IMG/VR virus record: IMGVR_UViG_3300008448_000233
Location: 1 to 39,479 of that record
Length of the DNA stretch: 39,479 bases
Origin: a virus
Reading direction: 5' to 3' (one strand)
Below, piece by piece: positions 7,987 through 16,642 of this stretch. The notes beneath the pieces are model-generated. The model was not told the DNA's origin. It made no database searches and saw nothing but the letters and a program-made list of their open reading frames with translations. The position numbers were made by a program, and so were the translations under genes. The first letter of the stretch is position 1. Every line of letters starts with the position of its first letter.

Positions 7987-9285
7987 ATGAATACTATCGC
8001 AATGTCTGATGTTCTTCCTGGCAGCAAAGGAAAAAAACGTCGCAGCAAAAAATTAGAAAATTTGGTCGGTCCCACTGATTCTAATGTCGATCTTCAAGCC
8101 CGAGAAAGGTTGGTGACTGCGCGTATTGGATTGCTATTGCGTCATAGTTTTTTCGGTAATTTGGCTACTAGGCTTCAACTTATCAACGCCGATGACTGGT
8201 GTTCTACCGCTGCGACTGATGGATTGAAGTTTTATTACAATAGCCGATTCATCATGATGCTGCGTCCTAAGGAAGTAGAATTTTTGGTTGGACATGAGGT
8301 ACTTCATGTAGTGTACGACCATATCGGTAGGCTAGGAAATCGTGATCCTCAGATTTTCAATATTGCTAACGATTATGCAGTCAATGCTGACTTGAAGCGG
8401 CACAAGGTTGGTGAGTTTATCAAGACTGTTCCTTGCTTGTATGAGGCTAAGTACGATGGCAAAGCAAGTGAGGAAATCTATGATGATTTGATGAAAAATG
8501 TTAAGACGATTAACATTGATGATTTGATCGATCAAATGATCGACGATCATCTAGAAGGAACCGGTGACGGAGAAAATGAGGGCGATGAGGGCGATAAAAA
8601 AGGTAAAGGCAAACGCCCCACTATGAGTGAAGAAGAGCGTGAACGCGCTCGGCAAGAAATTAAACAGGCTATTATCAATGCGGCTAGTTCCGCAGAAGCC
8701 GGTTCACTCCCCAAAGGAGTAGAACGCTTGATTAAGCAGGCTACTGATCCTGTCATGCCCTGGCGTGAATTGATTCAGACTAATTTGACTAGTGCTATCC
8801 GCACTGACTTCAGTTGGCTGCGTCCTAGTCGGCGTGGTTGGCACATGGATGCAATTATGCCCGGGATGACGCCGGGCGAAGAAATTGACGTAGTAGTAGC
8901 CATTGACATGTCAGGATCTATTTCTGATAAACAGGCTCAGTCTTTTCTAGGTGAAATTGCTGGTATGATGGAAGCATTCGATGGGTATAAGGTTCATGTA
9001 TTTTGTTTCGATACAGAAATCTACAATCCTGCCGATTTCTCTAGCGAGAATCTAGACACTATTGATAGTTACGAACCTAAAGGTGGAGGCGGCACCGACT
9101 TTGATGCTATCTTTAATTATCTTAAAGAGGTTGGTAATGTTCCTAACCGACTGATCGTTTTCACTGACGGATATCCATTCGGTAGTTGGGGAGATCCTGA
9201 TTACTGTGATACTACTTGGATCATTCACGGAGATAAAGATCCAAACCCCCCATTCGGGCAATTTGCAATCTACAATGAAAAGTGA
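7987..9285 (+). CDS. VWA-like protein with N-terminal metallopeptidase motif (DUF2201-like)
   Basis: 432 residues. The N-terminal half has GHEVLHVVYDH with the HExxH zinc motif H103-E-V-L-H107. A charged low-complexity linker rich in Gly, Glu and Lys follows (about 190-225). The C-terminal VWA-like domain carries a MIDAS-type D307-M-S-G-S and VFTDGYPFG. This architecture matches the putative metallopeptidase plus VWA family (DUF2201-type) that is usually encoded beside a MoxR ATPase, as here. The pair probably acts on a protein substrate by ATP-driven remodelling or proteolysis. The target is unknown. Confidence 0.87.
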   Translation: MNTIAMSDVLPGSKGKKRRSKKLENLVGPTDSNVDLQARERLVTARIGLLLRHSFFGNLATRLQLINADDWCSTAATDGLKFYYNSRFIMMLRPKEVEFLVGHEVLHVVYDHIGRLGNRDPQIFNIANDYAVNADLKRHKVGEFIKTVPCLYEAKYDGKASEEIYDDLMKNVKTINIDDLIDQMIDDHLEGTGDGENEGDEGDKKGKGKRPTMSEEERERARQEIKQAIINAASSAEAGSLPKGVERLIKQATDPVMPWRELIQTNLTSAIRTDFSWLRPSRRGWHMDAIMPGMTPGEEIDVVVAIDMSGSISDKQAQSFLGEIAGMMEAFDGYKVHVFCFDTEIYNPADFSSENLDTIDSYEPKGGGGTDFDAIFNYLKEVGNVPNRLIVFTDGYPFGSWGDPDYCDTTWIIHGDKDPNPPFGQFAIYNEK

Positions 9286-9520
9286 TGAGGGTTTAGTATT
9301 CGAATCCCCTAATGGCGGCAAGACTATCTACGCAAGAAAGCGTGGCTCTCTTGACCGCCATATTGTACATGAAGATCCTATTTGGAAAAAAGAACAGGAA
9401 TTGTCTGAACGGTGGATTCGTCTTAAAGAGGCTGTATTCATGGCTAATAGTGATCCCACACTAAATGATGCACTAACAAAATTGGAGATATTATATGCCC
9501 TCAAGAAAAAAGAAAAGTAG
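9275..9520 (+). CDS. Small conserved phage protein
   Basis: 81 residues from the ATG at 9275, which overlaps the end of the VWA gene by 11 nt. An in-frame upstream codon at 9206 lies deep in that gene and is rejected. The N-terminus reads MKSDEGLVFESPNGGKTIYA, a compact beta-like segment; the rest is helical and charged, ending in a Lys-rich tail. Unknown function. Coupled to the next gene by a 26-nt overlap. Confidence 0.7.
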   Translation: MKSDEGLVFESPNGGKTIYARKRGSLDRHIVHEDPIWKKEQELSERWIRLKEAVFMANSDPTLNDALTKLEILYALKKKEK

Positions 9521-9866
9521 AAGATATCTTGCTATGTGGGATAAGTTAGGGCTTGAATGTTTGTTTGACGTTGATGCAGAATTACATAAACTCAACATTT
9601 GGGAAAAGGATAGAACATTTTCTATTCTCAAAGAAGAACCCCACTCAAGAAAACCTGATGGTATCCCATTACAAATGATGATATTAAGGGCTAGATATAA
9701 TTCACACCGACAATATGAGATATATGAATTTTCTAGCACACTCCCAGTAGAAGAAATTAAAAAAGTATTTGAAATGAATCCACAACCTTTAGTAAATTGG
9801 ATTCGTGAAAATGGCGGTAAGATATACAGTGATTATGAACGGTCATCAAAATGGTTGATACAATGA
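9495..9866 (+). CDS. Conserved hypothetical phage protein
   Basis: 123 residues with a very basic N-terminus (MPSRKKKSRRYLAMWDKLGL) and a mixed alpha/beta body (DGIPLQMMILRARYNSHRQYEIYEF). The basic start could contact nucleic acid, but no domain is recognised. Overlaps both neighbours, so it is translated from the same message as 9275 and 9863. Confidence 0.7.
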   Translation: MPSRKKKSRRYLAMWDKLGLECLFDVDAELHKLNIWEKDRTFSILKEEPHSRKPDGIPLQMMILRARYNSHRQYEIYEFSSTLPVEEIKKVFEMNPQPLVNWIRENGGKIYSDYERSSKWLIQ

Positions 9867-10117
9867 CAAGTGTCCGTGATTTGGTTGTTTATCCTGATAT
9901 TTGGTTCATCAATAGAAAACTGTCTTACAAACCTGTACATTTTGTAACAGCAAAGACTCCTTTGAAAAAAGAGTCTGCGGTATGGGTGATTCATACATTG
10001 CATGGAAGGTTTACTTTTGAAGGCACCAATGAGTTCAATGAAGATTTTGAAGAAATAGTTTATCCTTCATTCGAAGATCCTAAAGAAGCGGTGTTATATG
10101 AATTGAAGTGGTCATGA
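9863..10117 (+). CDS. Conserved hypothetical phage protein
   Basis: 84 residues from the ATG at 9863, which forms an ATGA overlap with the previous stop; an alternative ATG at 9851 would add four residues. The sequence MTSVRDLVVYPDIWFINRK then a Thr/Phe-rich beta region and an acidic tail suggests a small globular protein. Function unknown. Last gene of the 7987-10117 early transcript. Confidence 0.65.
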   Translation: MTSVRDLVVYPDIWFINRKLSYKPVHFVTAKTPLKKESAVWVIHTLHGRFTFEGTNEFNEDFEEIVYPSFEDPKEAVLYELKWS

Positions 10118-10157
10118 CATAAATATTTTTCTTGAAAAAAATCTAAGTAAATATAAT
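10118..10157 (+). promoter_or_regulatory. Possible promoter region (late-type box and TATAAT)
   Basis: CATAAATA (10118-10125) resembles the late box. Further on, TATAAT (10152-10157) follows TTGAAA (10132-10137), but the spacing is only 14 nt. One of these probably serves 10177. Neither is compelling. Confidence 0.35.
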
Positions 10158-10176
10158 ACATTCAAGGAGAATTAAT

Positions 10177-10884
10177 ATGAGTTTTTTAAGACATGTAGGT
10201 AAGCACGGTGACCGAAAAGTAGCGGTAATATTTAGAGAGGTACCAGGAGAATCTCACATGTGCTTAGTTACTTATACCGAATTGTTAAATCAAAATATCC
10301 ATGATCCAATGATTTCGTGCATTGAAAGTGATATAGGTCAGTCGAGTGAAAATTTAGCCGATGCATTAAATAGGATGTTCACTAAAGATGGAAGACCTAT
10401 TTTACAGGTATTACACTTAGAAGGACAATTAAAAAAAGTTAATACTGAGCAGATTGTCATGACTCCTCAGCCTAATACAAAAATTAAGTTAAATGAACTT
10501 AATAAAATTTTAGATGAAATGAAGCAAGGAGAAGATGCTGTAAAAAGATTAGCAGAACTAGACAAATCTCTAGGAATTCAGGATCCAAATTTTGTTCGTA
10601 AAATGAAAGGTGAAAGGCTACCTTCGCAGATTACGGAAAGTAGAGATGCAGTGTCATCATCAACTACTGACGGCATATTAGGTGATCAACAACTGGCTAA
10701 TAATTTAAAACAACAGGCAGAAAAAATGACCAATGAAGCAAACGGGTTATTGGCTGAAGCGAATAGGCTTTTACAAGAAGCCAACCAAATGTTAGGTGTA
10801 TCGGTAGATCAGCCTAATACAATTTCAAACTTATCGGTAAACAAAAAATCTCGTGGAAGAACAGTAAAAGTAAAGACCGCATAA
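10177..10884 (+). CDS. Conserved phage protein with C-terminal coiled coil
   Basis: 235 residues. The globular N-terminal half starts MSFLRHVGKHGDRKVAVIFR and contains ENLADALNRMF. The C-terminal part (about 170-205) is a heptad-like coiled coil with a repeated EANxLLxEANRLLQEANQML pattern, and the tail is basic (KKSRGRTVKVKT). I recall this N-terminal signature from other marine T4-like genomes without a known role. AAGGAG precedes the ATG. Probably co-transcribed with the following gene. Confidence 0.7.
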   Translation: MSFLRHVGKHGDRKVAVIFREVPGESHMCLVTYTELLNQNIHDPMISCIESDIGQSSENLADALNRMFTKDGRPILQVLHLEGQLKKVNTEQIVMTPQPNTKIKLNELNKILDEMKQGEDAVKRLAELDKSLGIQDPNFVRKMKGERLPSQITESRDAVSSSTTDGILGDQQLANNLKQQAEKMTNEANGLLAEANRLLQEANQMLGVSVDQPNTISNLSVNKKSRGRTVKVKTA

Positions 10885-10887
10885 TAT

Positions 10888-11184
10888 ATGTCTCCTGAAT
10901 TTATCGCTAAATGGGAACACATCTTAGAAGATGTAGAGAAAAAACGTGTACCAGTGCAATTTATAAAGAAAATAATTCTAAAGTTAGAAGGTAAGCGTCA
11001 ACAAACAATTAACGTAGAAAAATTTTTAAATCAAGGTTTAGAACCTGACCAAATAGAAGAGGCTGTTGGCAAAAAACTACATGAGTTAGATGATCAAATA
11101 GTCAGCATAGAATTTACGTTAAATGTACAAAGTATTGCAGATACTGTTCAACCTGAAACAGATAGGTTACTTGGAAATCTATGA
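10888..11184 (+). CDS. Conserved phage protein, helical
   Basis: 98 residues, predominantly helical (MSPEFIAKWEHILEDVEKKR; KIILKLEGKRQQTINVEKF) and charged, without recognised catalytic motif. It lies 3 nt after the previous gene and its stop overlaps the dihydrofolate reductase start by 4 nt (ATGA), linking this pair to the nucleotide-metabolism run. It resembles unannotated proteins in other aquatic T4-like phages, from memory. Confidence 0.65.
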   Translation: MSPEFIAKWEHILEDVEKKRVPVQFIKKIILKLEGKRQQTINVEKFLNQGLEPDQIEEAVGKKLHELDDQIVSIEFTLNVQSIADTVQPETDRLLGNL

Positions 11185-11654
11185 AATTGATTGTCGCCTG
11201 TGATCCAAACGGTGGGATAGGTTATAAAAATAAATTGCCTTGGACTAAAATTCAAGGCGATTTGCCTAGATTTAAACAACTTACACAAAACAAGATTGTT
11301 GTTATGGGAAGAAATACATGGGATAGTCTACCAAAAAAGCCGTTGCCGAATAGAATAAATTATATTTTAACTAGCGATCCTTTTAGCATACCCGATAAAA
11401 TCGGACCCGATATAATATATGGGTTTTCTGATGTTAATATACTAACGCATTTTAATTCAGATACATGTATAATCGGCGGCGCCAAATTAATAGAGTTAGC
11501 ATGGCCCCTGATCACCACAGTGCATTTGACTAGAACATTTGCCACATATACTTGTGACACTCATATTGATATGTTAAGATTGATTAGAGAATTTTCAATT
11601 GATTATGAAGAAGTCAATGAAGATCATACATATGAAATTTGGAAAAGAAAATGA
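11181..11654 (+). CDS. folA: Dihydrofolate reductase
   Basis: 157 residues, usual bacterial length. N-terminal MKLIVACDPNGGIGYKNKLP with the W-x-I-x-GD-L-P-R-F-K segment carrying the active-site acid (Asp27 region), VVMGRNTWDSLPKKPLPNR for NADPH and substrate binding, and CIIGGAKL. It regenerates tetrahydrofolate that thymidylate synthase consumes, and the two genes overlap by ATGA exactly as such a coupled pair would suggest. Together they support dTMP supply for phage replication, as T4 frd and td do. Confidence 0.95.
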   Translation: MKLIVACDPNGGIGYKNKLPWTKIQGDLPRFKQLTQNKIVVMGRNTWDSLPKKPLPNRINYILTSDPFSIPDKIGPDIIYGFSDVNILTHFNSDTCIIGGAKLIELAWPLITTVHLTRTFATYTCDTHIDMLRLIREFSIDYEEVNEDHTYEIWKRK

Positions 11655-12550
11655 AACCATATCATGATTTATTAACAGATATTTTAGAAAACGGAGAAGA
11701 TAAAGATGACAGAACTGGCGTTAGCACTATTAGTGTGTTTGGACGTACTCTTCGCTTTAATCTGTGTCGGGGCTTTCCCGCTATCACTACTAAAAAACTT
11801 GCATGGAAGGCTTGTGTCGGTGAACTACTTTGGTTCATTGAAGGCTCTAGTGATGAACGTAGACTGGCGGAACTCACCCACGGTACTGCCGACGGCAAGG
11901 TTACGATTTGGACACCTAACGCACTTGCGCCCTATTGGAAAGATAAGGCGAAGTTCGAAGGGGATTTGGGTAGAGTCTATGGGGTTCAATGGCGGCATTG
12001 GAATGCATATCGGGTTGAAAAAGACATGGGCCCTGCGCACAAAGGCGGTACCAGGCTCGCGGTGGATAGGACGGAAATAGACCAATTAAAGAACCTTCTA
12101 GAAGGTTTAGTAAAAGATCCTAATGGTCGTAGACATATTCTTAGTGCATGGAATGTTAGCGAACTAGATCAAATGGCATTACCGCCGTGTCATGTAATGA
12201 GTCAATTTTATGTCAACAAGAATAAAGAACTAAGTTGCCATATGTACCAGCGCAGCGTGGATGTGTTTCTTGGCTTACCTTTTAATATTGCTAGTTATGC
12301 GTTACTAACTCATTTGATTGCTCATCACTGCGGATTGAAAGTGGATGAGTTGATTATTAGTACCGGGGATACTCATATCTACAAGAATCATGTTGAACAA
12401 GTAAAAGAACAATTATCACGAACAGAATTTACTTTGCCTACATTGTATTTGCCTGTAGATAAAACTAATATATTTGAAATGACTCCTGAAGATATTGTTT
12501 TAGATGGATATCAGAGTCACGGACCAATAAAGGCATCGATGGCAGTATGA
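11651..12550 (+). CDS. thyA: Thymidylate synthase (ThyA type)
   Basis: 299 residues from ATG 11651; the TTG four codons upstream is less likely. Converts dUMP and methylene-tetrahydrofolate to dTMP. Catalytic Cys180 in ALPPCHVMSQFYV, phosphate-binding RRHILSAWN (160-168), QRSVDVFLGLPFNIASYA and HIYKNHVEQ are all present. Longer than E. coli ThyA (264 residues), with an insertion around residues 80-140 as in other ThyA subgroups. The gene has visibly more G+C-rich codons in its first half than its neighbours. Stop/start ATGA overlaps with folA and with the following hydroxylase. Confidence 0.95.
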   Translation: MKPYHDLLTDILENGEDKDDRTGVSTISVFGRTLRFNLCRGFPAITTKKLAWKACVGELLWFIEGSSDERRLAELTHGTADGKVTIWTPNALAPYWKDKAKFEGDLGRVYGVQWRHWNAYRVEKDMGPAHKGGTRLAVDRTEIDQLKNLLEGLVKDPNGRRHILSAWNVSELDQMALPPCHVMSQFYVNKNKELSCHMYQRSVDVFLGLPFNIASYALLTHLIAHHCGLKVDELIISTGDTHIYKNHVEQVKEQLSRTEFTLPTLYLPVDKTNIFEMTPEDIVLDGYQSHGPIKASMAV

Positions 12551-13080
12551 ATATTAAAACCTTTTATGAACCGCAAGATTTAGGACCTGTTAGAGTTTTG
12601 ACCGCAATTGATAGTAAATTATTATGTGACTCTTTGCAATCTTTTGTGGATAAAGCTCAAACTGGAATAAGACAACAGGGTCTTAGATGGGCAGGTGACT
12701 TTGAAGGCATAGGTGATATTAGATATCAAAATAATAATCCCACTGGATTAAAAGAAAAAGATTTTACTAAATGGATTCCTGGAACTGAAACATTGCAGCA
12801 AATATCAGATACATTACAAATACGAAAAGAAGGAAGAGTCAGGATGTTGATGATGCCACCAAAAAGTACATATTCTTTTCATTATGATCCAGATTTATGG
12901 AGAGTCCATATTCCTTTAATCACTAATTCAAGTTCTTTCGTAGTATCTCACGGTAAACTATGGCATCTACCGTTAGGATACGCTTATTTAGTTCAAGTAG
13001 AATACCATCATTTGGCATTAAATGCCGGTGATCAAAATAGAATACATATTGTTTTTGATTACTGCGATAATTTAGCATGA
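12547..13080 (+). CDS. Aspartyl/asparaginyl beta-hydroxylase-like Fe(II) oxygenase
   Basis: 177 residues. The cupin-fold signature is H112-x-D114 in SFHYDPDLWRVHIPL, a distal His in EYHHLALNAGDQNRIHIVFDY (about H155) and R165. This spacing fits the AspH-like branch rather than the PKHD type seen at 5129. Such enzymes hydroxylate Asp, Asn, Arg or Pro, free or in proteins. Embedded between thyA and a conserved 79-residue gene with ATGA overlaps at both ends. Substrate unknown. Confidence 0.8.
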   Translation: MNIKTFYEPQDLGPVRVLTAIDSKLLCDSLQSFVDKAQTGIRQQGLRWAGDFEGIGDIRYQNNNPTGLKEKDFTKWIPGTETLQQISDTLQIRKEGRVRMLMMPPKSTYSFHYDPDLWRVHIPLITNSSSFVVSHGKLWHLPLGYAYLVQVEYHHLALNAGDQNRIHIVFDYCDNLA

Positions 13081-13316
13081 TTACCGTAACTGTACACTCT
13101 TTTATTTTATCCGACGTAGACGATCCGGAAGTATATGCAGCAGAACCATTGTATAAGTGGCAAATTAGTGAAAAAGGTCAATGGATCATGAAAAACTCAA
13201 CGACTACACCAACTTGGTATATAACACCATTAGCCGATTTATACAGTCATACTTGCATAGTTAAGGCAACGCTTTCTGAAAAAAATTATACATATTGGAA
13301 ATTAAAGTATGAGTAA
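13077..13316 (+). CDS. Small conserved phage protein
   Basis: 79 residues, with VHSFILSDVDDPEVYAAEPL, YKWQISEKGQWIM and a closing YTYWKLKYE, rich in Trp and Tyr. I remember this signature from other marine phages beside hydroxylase genes, but no function. It overlaps the previous gene by ATGA and the following epimerase by 8 nt. Confidence 0.7.
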   Translation: MITVTVHSFILSDVDDPEVYAAEPLYKWQISEKGQWIMKNSTTTPTWYITPLADLYSHTCIVKATLSEKNYTYWKLKYE

Positions 13317-14283
13317 ATTTTTAATAACCGGTGGATTAGGGTTGATAGGGCATAGAGTATCTTCTTTGTTAGAAAAATTAGGTCATGAGATAGTTATATT
13401 TGATACTCAAACTAATTATGGTATAATACCACAAGAAGAAATTGATTACCTGATATCTGAACGAAAGAAAAAAATAAAAACATCTAGAATTTACAAATAT
13501 GATATTTGCTCTAACACTGGCAATATTGAATGGATGTTTGCTAATCATAAATTTGATACAGTAATTCATTTGGCAAGTTTTCCTAGACAAAAGGTAGTAA
13601 ATGCTAATCCTATGTGGGGCAGCAAAGTCATGAGTGAAGGCTTATTAAATTTGTGTGAATTGAGCAAAAAATATAAAGTAAAAAAATTTGTATACATTAG
13701 TTCAAGTATGGTCTACGGAGATTTTACTGATAATGTTACAGAAGAATATAGTTGTAAGCCGCAAGGACAATATGGAATACTTAAACTCACGGGAGAATAT
13801 TTGGTTAAAGATTACACTCGCAGAGGCTGTTTTGATCATGTTATTATTAGGCCAAGTGCTGTATACGGTCCACTTGATGTGGAAGATAGAGTTATTGCAA
13901 AATTCATGCTCACAGCAATGCGAGGAGGTACTCTTAAGGTTAATGGAGCAGGAGAAACCCTCGACTTCACCTATGCCGACGATGCCGCAGAAGGAATCGT
14001 TAAAGCCAGTTTAAGTGAAAATACAAATAATAAAATATATAATATCACAAAATCTCATAGTCATAGTTTACTAGATGCTGCTAAACTAACAGTAAAAATT
14101 GTAGGTAAAGGTTCTATTGAAGTGCGAGACAAAGATATAGATTTTCCTAGCCGCGGCGCATTGAATATTGATGCGGCTCGTAGAGATTTTGGTTACGACC
14201 CTAAAGTAGATGTAGAAGAAGGATTTCAAAAATACTACGATTGGTTGAGCAACAGTAGATACTGGGCAACAAAGAATGTTTAA
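13309..14283 (+). CDS. NAD-dependent epimerase/dehydratase (extended SDR)
   Basis: 324 residues. Rossmann motif TGGLGLIG at 7-14, conserved HLAS, SSSMVYGD and catalytic Y155-x-x-x-K159 in QYGILKLTGE, then RPSAVYGP. These mark an extended short-chain dehydrogenase/reductase of the GalE/nucleotide-sugar type, which uses NAD(P) to epimerise or dehydrate activated sugars. It sits two genes before a PLP sugar aminotransferase, so a phage-directed activated-sugar pathway is plausible. Confidence 0.9.
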   Translation: MSKFLITGGLGLIGHRVSSLLEKLGHEIVIFDTQTNYGIIPQEEIDYLISERKKKIKTSRIYKYDICSNTGNIEWMFANHKFDTVIHLASFPRQKVVNANPMWGSKVMSEGLLNLCELSKKYKVKKFVYISSSMVYGDFTDNVTEEYSCKPQGQYGILKLTGEYLVKDYTRRGCFDHVIIRPSAVYGPLDVEDRVIAKFMLTAMRGGTLKVNGAGETLDFTYADDAAEGIVKASLSENTNNKIYNITKSHSHSLLDAAKLTVKIVGKGSIEVRDKDIDFPSRGALNIDAARRDFGYDPKVDVEEGFQKYYDWLSNSRYWATKNV

Positions 14284-14629
14284 CAAAGCACTAATACCAA
14301 TCATTCGTAAGATGATGCCCAAGACGATAGCACAAGATATTGTCGGAGTGCAACCAATGTCTATGAGTCATGTGTTCACTATGAAAGGTGACAAAGTTGG
14401 TTTTAAAAACTACGTCATGGCTCGTAATCAGAATGAATGTGTATTGTACGACACCCCTGACAAACCGCATTATGCCGTTGATGTAAGAACTACAGTTGAA
14501 GAATGGCTTCACGAACAGCCTATTGATATGTGGAAGTATGCAGAAGAAACAGATGATTGCCATATGAGTTTTAACAGATACATTATCAACGAAGAATTAT
14601 TAACTTGGATGACACTACGATGGGGATGA
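14276..14629 (+). CDS. Small protein with a major-capsid-like N-terminal motif
   Basis: 117 residues. The N-terminal ~35 residues (LIPIIRKMMPKTIAQDIVGV then QPMS) strongly recall the segment of T4-type major capsid proteins (gp23: R-x-FP-x-L-x-x-x-IVGVQP-hydrophobic-GPTG), but the rest of the capsid protein is missing. The remainder is a short alpha/beta domain (YAVDVRTTVEEWLHEQPIDM). It overlaps the epimerase by 8 nt and the aminotransferase by ATGA. Either it is a small capsid-interacting protein or a shared fold fragment. Confidence 0.6.
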   Translation: MFNKALIPIIRKMMPKTIAQDIVGVQPMSMSHVFTMKGDKVGFKNYVMARNQNECVLYDTPDKPHYAVDVRTTVEEWLHEQPIDMWKYAEETDDCHMSFNRYIINEELLTWMTLRWG

Positions 14630-15684
14630 ACATCCCGCACTTCGGATTATCTAGACAGTATAAAAATCTCAAAGACGAATTACTAGATGCTACACATAGA
14701 GCATTAAAAGATGGTCAATTAGTAGGGGGTCAGTATACTAGAGCGTTTGAAGAATGGTTAAAGCTTCGTACAAAAACTAAGTACGCTGTAACAGTACACT
14801 CGGGCACACAAGCACTAGAGATTATTGCTCGCTATAAAAAGATCAACCACGGTCAAATTATGCAAGGTAATCCCAAAATTCGTGTACCTAATCTTACATA
14901 CCCTGCAACACTCAATGCATTCCTAACTGCTGGATGGGAGATAGAATTAGGAGATACTGACAAGTACGGAATACTGTCAAGAACAGTCAGCAGTGGTGTC
15001 TACGAATGTCCGGTAGGTTTCGCCGGCCGTAGACCTTGGCCCGAAACAAACTATCAAGAACATCCCTATATAATAGTTGATGGTGCCCAACACTGGTTAG
15101 AATGCGGAGGTAATGTCGGCTCCGGCATGGCAATCAGCTTTGATGCTACAAAGAATTTAAATGCTAGCGGTAACGGTGGCGCAATTGTAACTAATGACGA
15201 ACATTTATATCTGTATGCAGTAAGACATAAAGACAACAACAAACCTGATTTTTATGAAGCAGGCACTAATTCCAAAATGAGTGAACAAGAGTGTGCCCAA
15301 CTGTTGATTCGTGCAAAGTATATAAATGGTTGGCAGAAACGAAGGAAAGAAATATCTGAATTTTGGTGTGATAGGTTTAATGAATTGCCAATAATTTGTT
15401 TGAACAATACTACGTGCCCTCATGCATTTCAAAAGTTTGTCATATACATGCCCGATAGAAATTCATTTCATACTCATATGATATTAAATGGTGTTGATAC
15501 GAAGATTCATTATGAATATACTTTGGGAGATTTGCCTCTAACTTTTGGATGGAATAAACCTGATATGCTAAATACTAGTGTTATGTTGAGTAGGGGGGTG
15601 ATCAGCTTACCTTTATATCCCGAACTCACAGATATCGAAATAAATTACATAGCAGACAAAGTTGATGAATATTTCAGAAAGTAA
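14626..15684 (+). CDS. DegT/DnrJ/EryC1/StrS-family PLP aminotransferase
   Basis: 352 residues from ATG 14626 (ATGA overlap); the TTG at 14605 is rejected. PLP-dependent sugar aminotransferase signatures: VHSGTQALEI near 57-66, D152 in IVDGAQHWLE contacting the PLP ring nitrogen, and the Schiff-base Lys K176 in SFDATKNLNASGNGG. Family members transaminate keto sugars for surface glycans, or occasionally nucleobase-linked precursors. With the epimerase upstream and the radical SAM gene downstream it forms a sugar- or base-modification module. Confidence 0.9.
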   Translation: MNIPHFGLSRQYKNLKDELLDATHRALKDGQLVGGQYTRAFEEWLKLRTKTKYAVTVHSGTQALEIIARYKKINHGQIMQGNPKIRVPNLTYPATLNAFLTAGWEIELGDTDKYGILSRTVSSGVYECPVGFAGRRPWPETNYQEHPYIIVDGAQHWLECGGNVGSGMAISFDATKNLNASGNGGAIVTNDEHLYLYAVRHKDNNKPDFYEAGTNSKMSEQECAQLLIRAKYINGWQKRRKEISEFWCDRFNELPIICLNNTTCPHAFQKFVIYMPDRNSFHTHMILNGVDTKIHYEYTLGDLPLTFGWNKPDMLNTSVMLSRGVISLPLYPELTDIEINYIADKVDEYFRK

Positions 15685-16642
15685 AATATATCCTATCAGA
15701 ATCGAACCAATTAGAAAACGATACACGAATATTGTTGAATGGGAGTTAGGAAACACTTGTAACTTTAACTGTAGTTTTTGTTCTGATAAGTACAAGTCGG
15801 GAACAGACAAATTTTTAGATATATCAACCTATACACAAATTGTAGATAAACTAACAGCAGAAGCTGCACCTAAAAAACTATGGGTAAAGTTGACAGGCGG
15901 TGAACCTACACTCTATCCTAAACTCATCGAACTAATGACCTACATAAAAAGCAAAGGCCATTATACATATCTCATGACAAATGGCTCTAGAACTATGCGT
16001 TATTGGCAAGAGTTGAAAGATTCAAGTTGTGCAGACTTCATTGCGTTCACGCATCACGTAGAACAAACTAATGATGTAGATCATACCGTAAAAATTGTGC
16101 AACTATTTGAAGATGTTCCTACTATGCTTATAGTACACATAACGTGTCTTCCGAAGTACTTTACTGAATCTCTTAACGCATTTACGAAGATAAAAACAGA
16201 ATGTGCATCCTATATTAATATACAACAAATAAATGATAAATTAGGAATGTCAAAATATACTGATAATCAAAAACAAATATTGCTGGAATGTAGTATTGGG
16301 CACACTGATAAAATTTCAAGAAAGACTAAATCAAACATTCCTTCAGATTATAGTTACCACAATGGTATTGTCAAATACATTTATAACAATGATTTCGTAG
16401 AAGTAGATCACGCTATCAACTTTATAAAAAGAGGAAAAAATGATTTCTTTGGGTATAAATGCGAAATAGGTATGTCTAATATCCGTATAGAGTATGAAAC
16501 CGTTAAGAGGGCAGTTTGTAACGCAGGGGAAACATTGTCAGTTTATGATGAAAATTTATTTAGAATTGAACCTGTTACTTGTCCATATCATGCATGTACT
16601 TGTACTTTGGATTTTCTTATGCCTAAGAGCATAAATAGATGA
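15665..16642 (+). CDS. Radical SAM enzyme
   Basis: 325 residues from ATG 15665, overlapping the aminotransferase by 20 nt. The [4Fe-4S]-binding CNFNCSFC motif (C32, C36, C39) and KLTGGEPTLYP (GGE SAM-binding motif) are clear. The C-terminal CPYHACTC cluster could bind an auxiliary Fe-S centre, as in SPASM/twitch proteins. It would generate a 5'-deoxyadenosyl radical; the substrate is unknown. Best read as the last enzyme of the coupled 11181-16642 operon. Confidence 0.9.
   Translation: MNISESKIYPIRIEPIRKRYTNIVEWELGNTCNFNCSFCSDKYKSGTDKFLDISTYTQIVDKLTAEAAPKKLWVKLTGGEPTLYPKLIELMTYIKSKGHYTYLMTNGSRTMRYWQELKDSSCADFIAFTHHVEQTNDVDHTVKIVQLFEDVPTMLIVHITCLPKYFTESLNAFTKIKTECASYINIQQINDKLGMSKYTDNQKQILLECSIGHTDKISRKTKSNIPSDYSYHNGIVKYIYNNDFVEVDHAINFIKRGKNDFFGYKCEIGMSNIRIEYETVKRAVCNAGETLSVYDENLFRIEPVTCPYHACTCTLDFLMPKSINR

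Noticed and set aside
11706-12080. Second + strand frame inside thyA
   Set aside because: Overlaps the conserved ThyA core in another frame; no ribosome-binding site and no recognisable domain.
16630-16637. CATAAATA before 16639
   Set aside because: It encodes the last codons of the radical SAM gene and lies immediately at the next start, so it is not a useful promoter.
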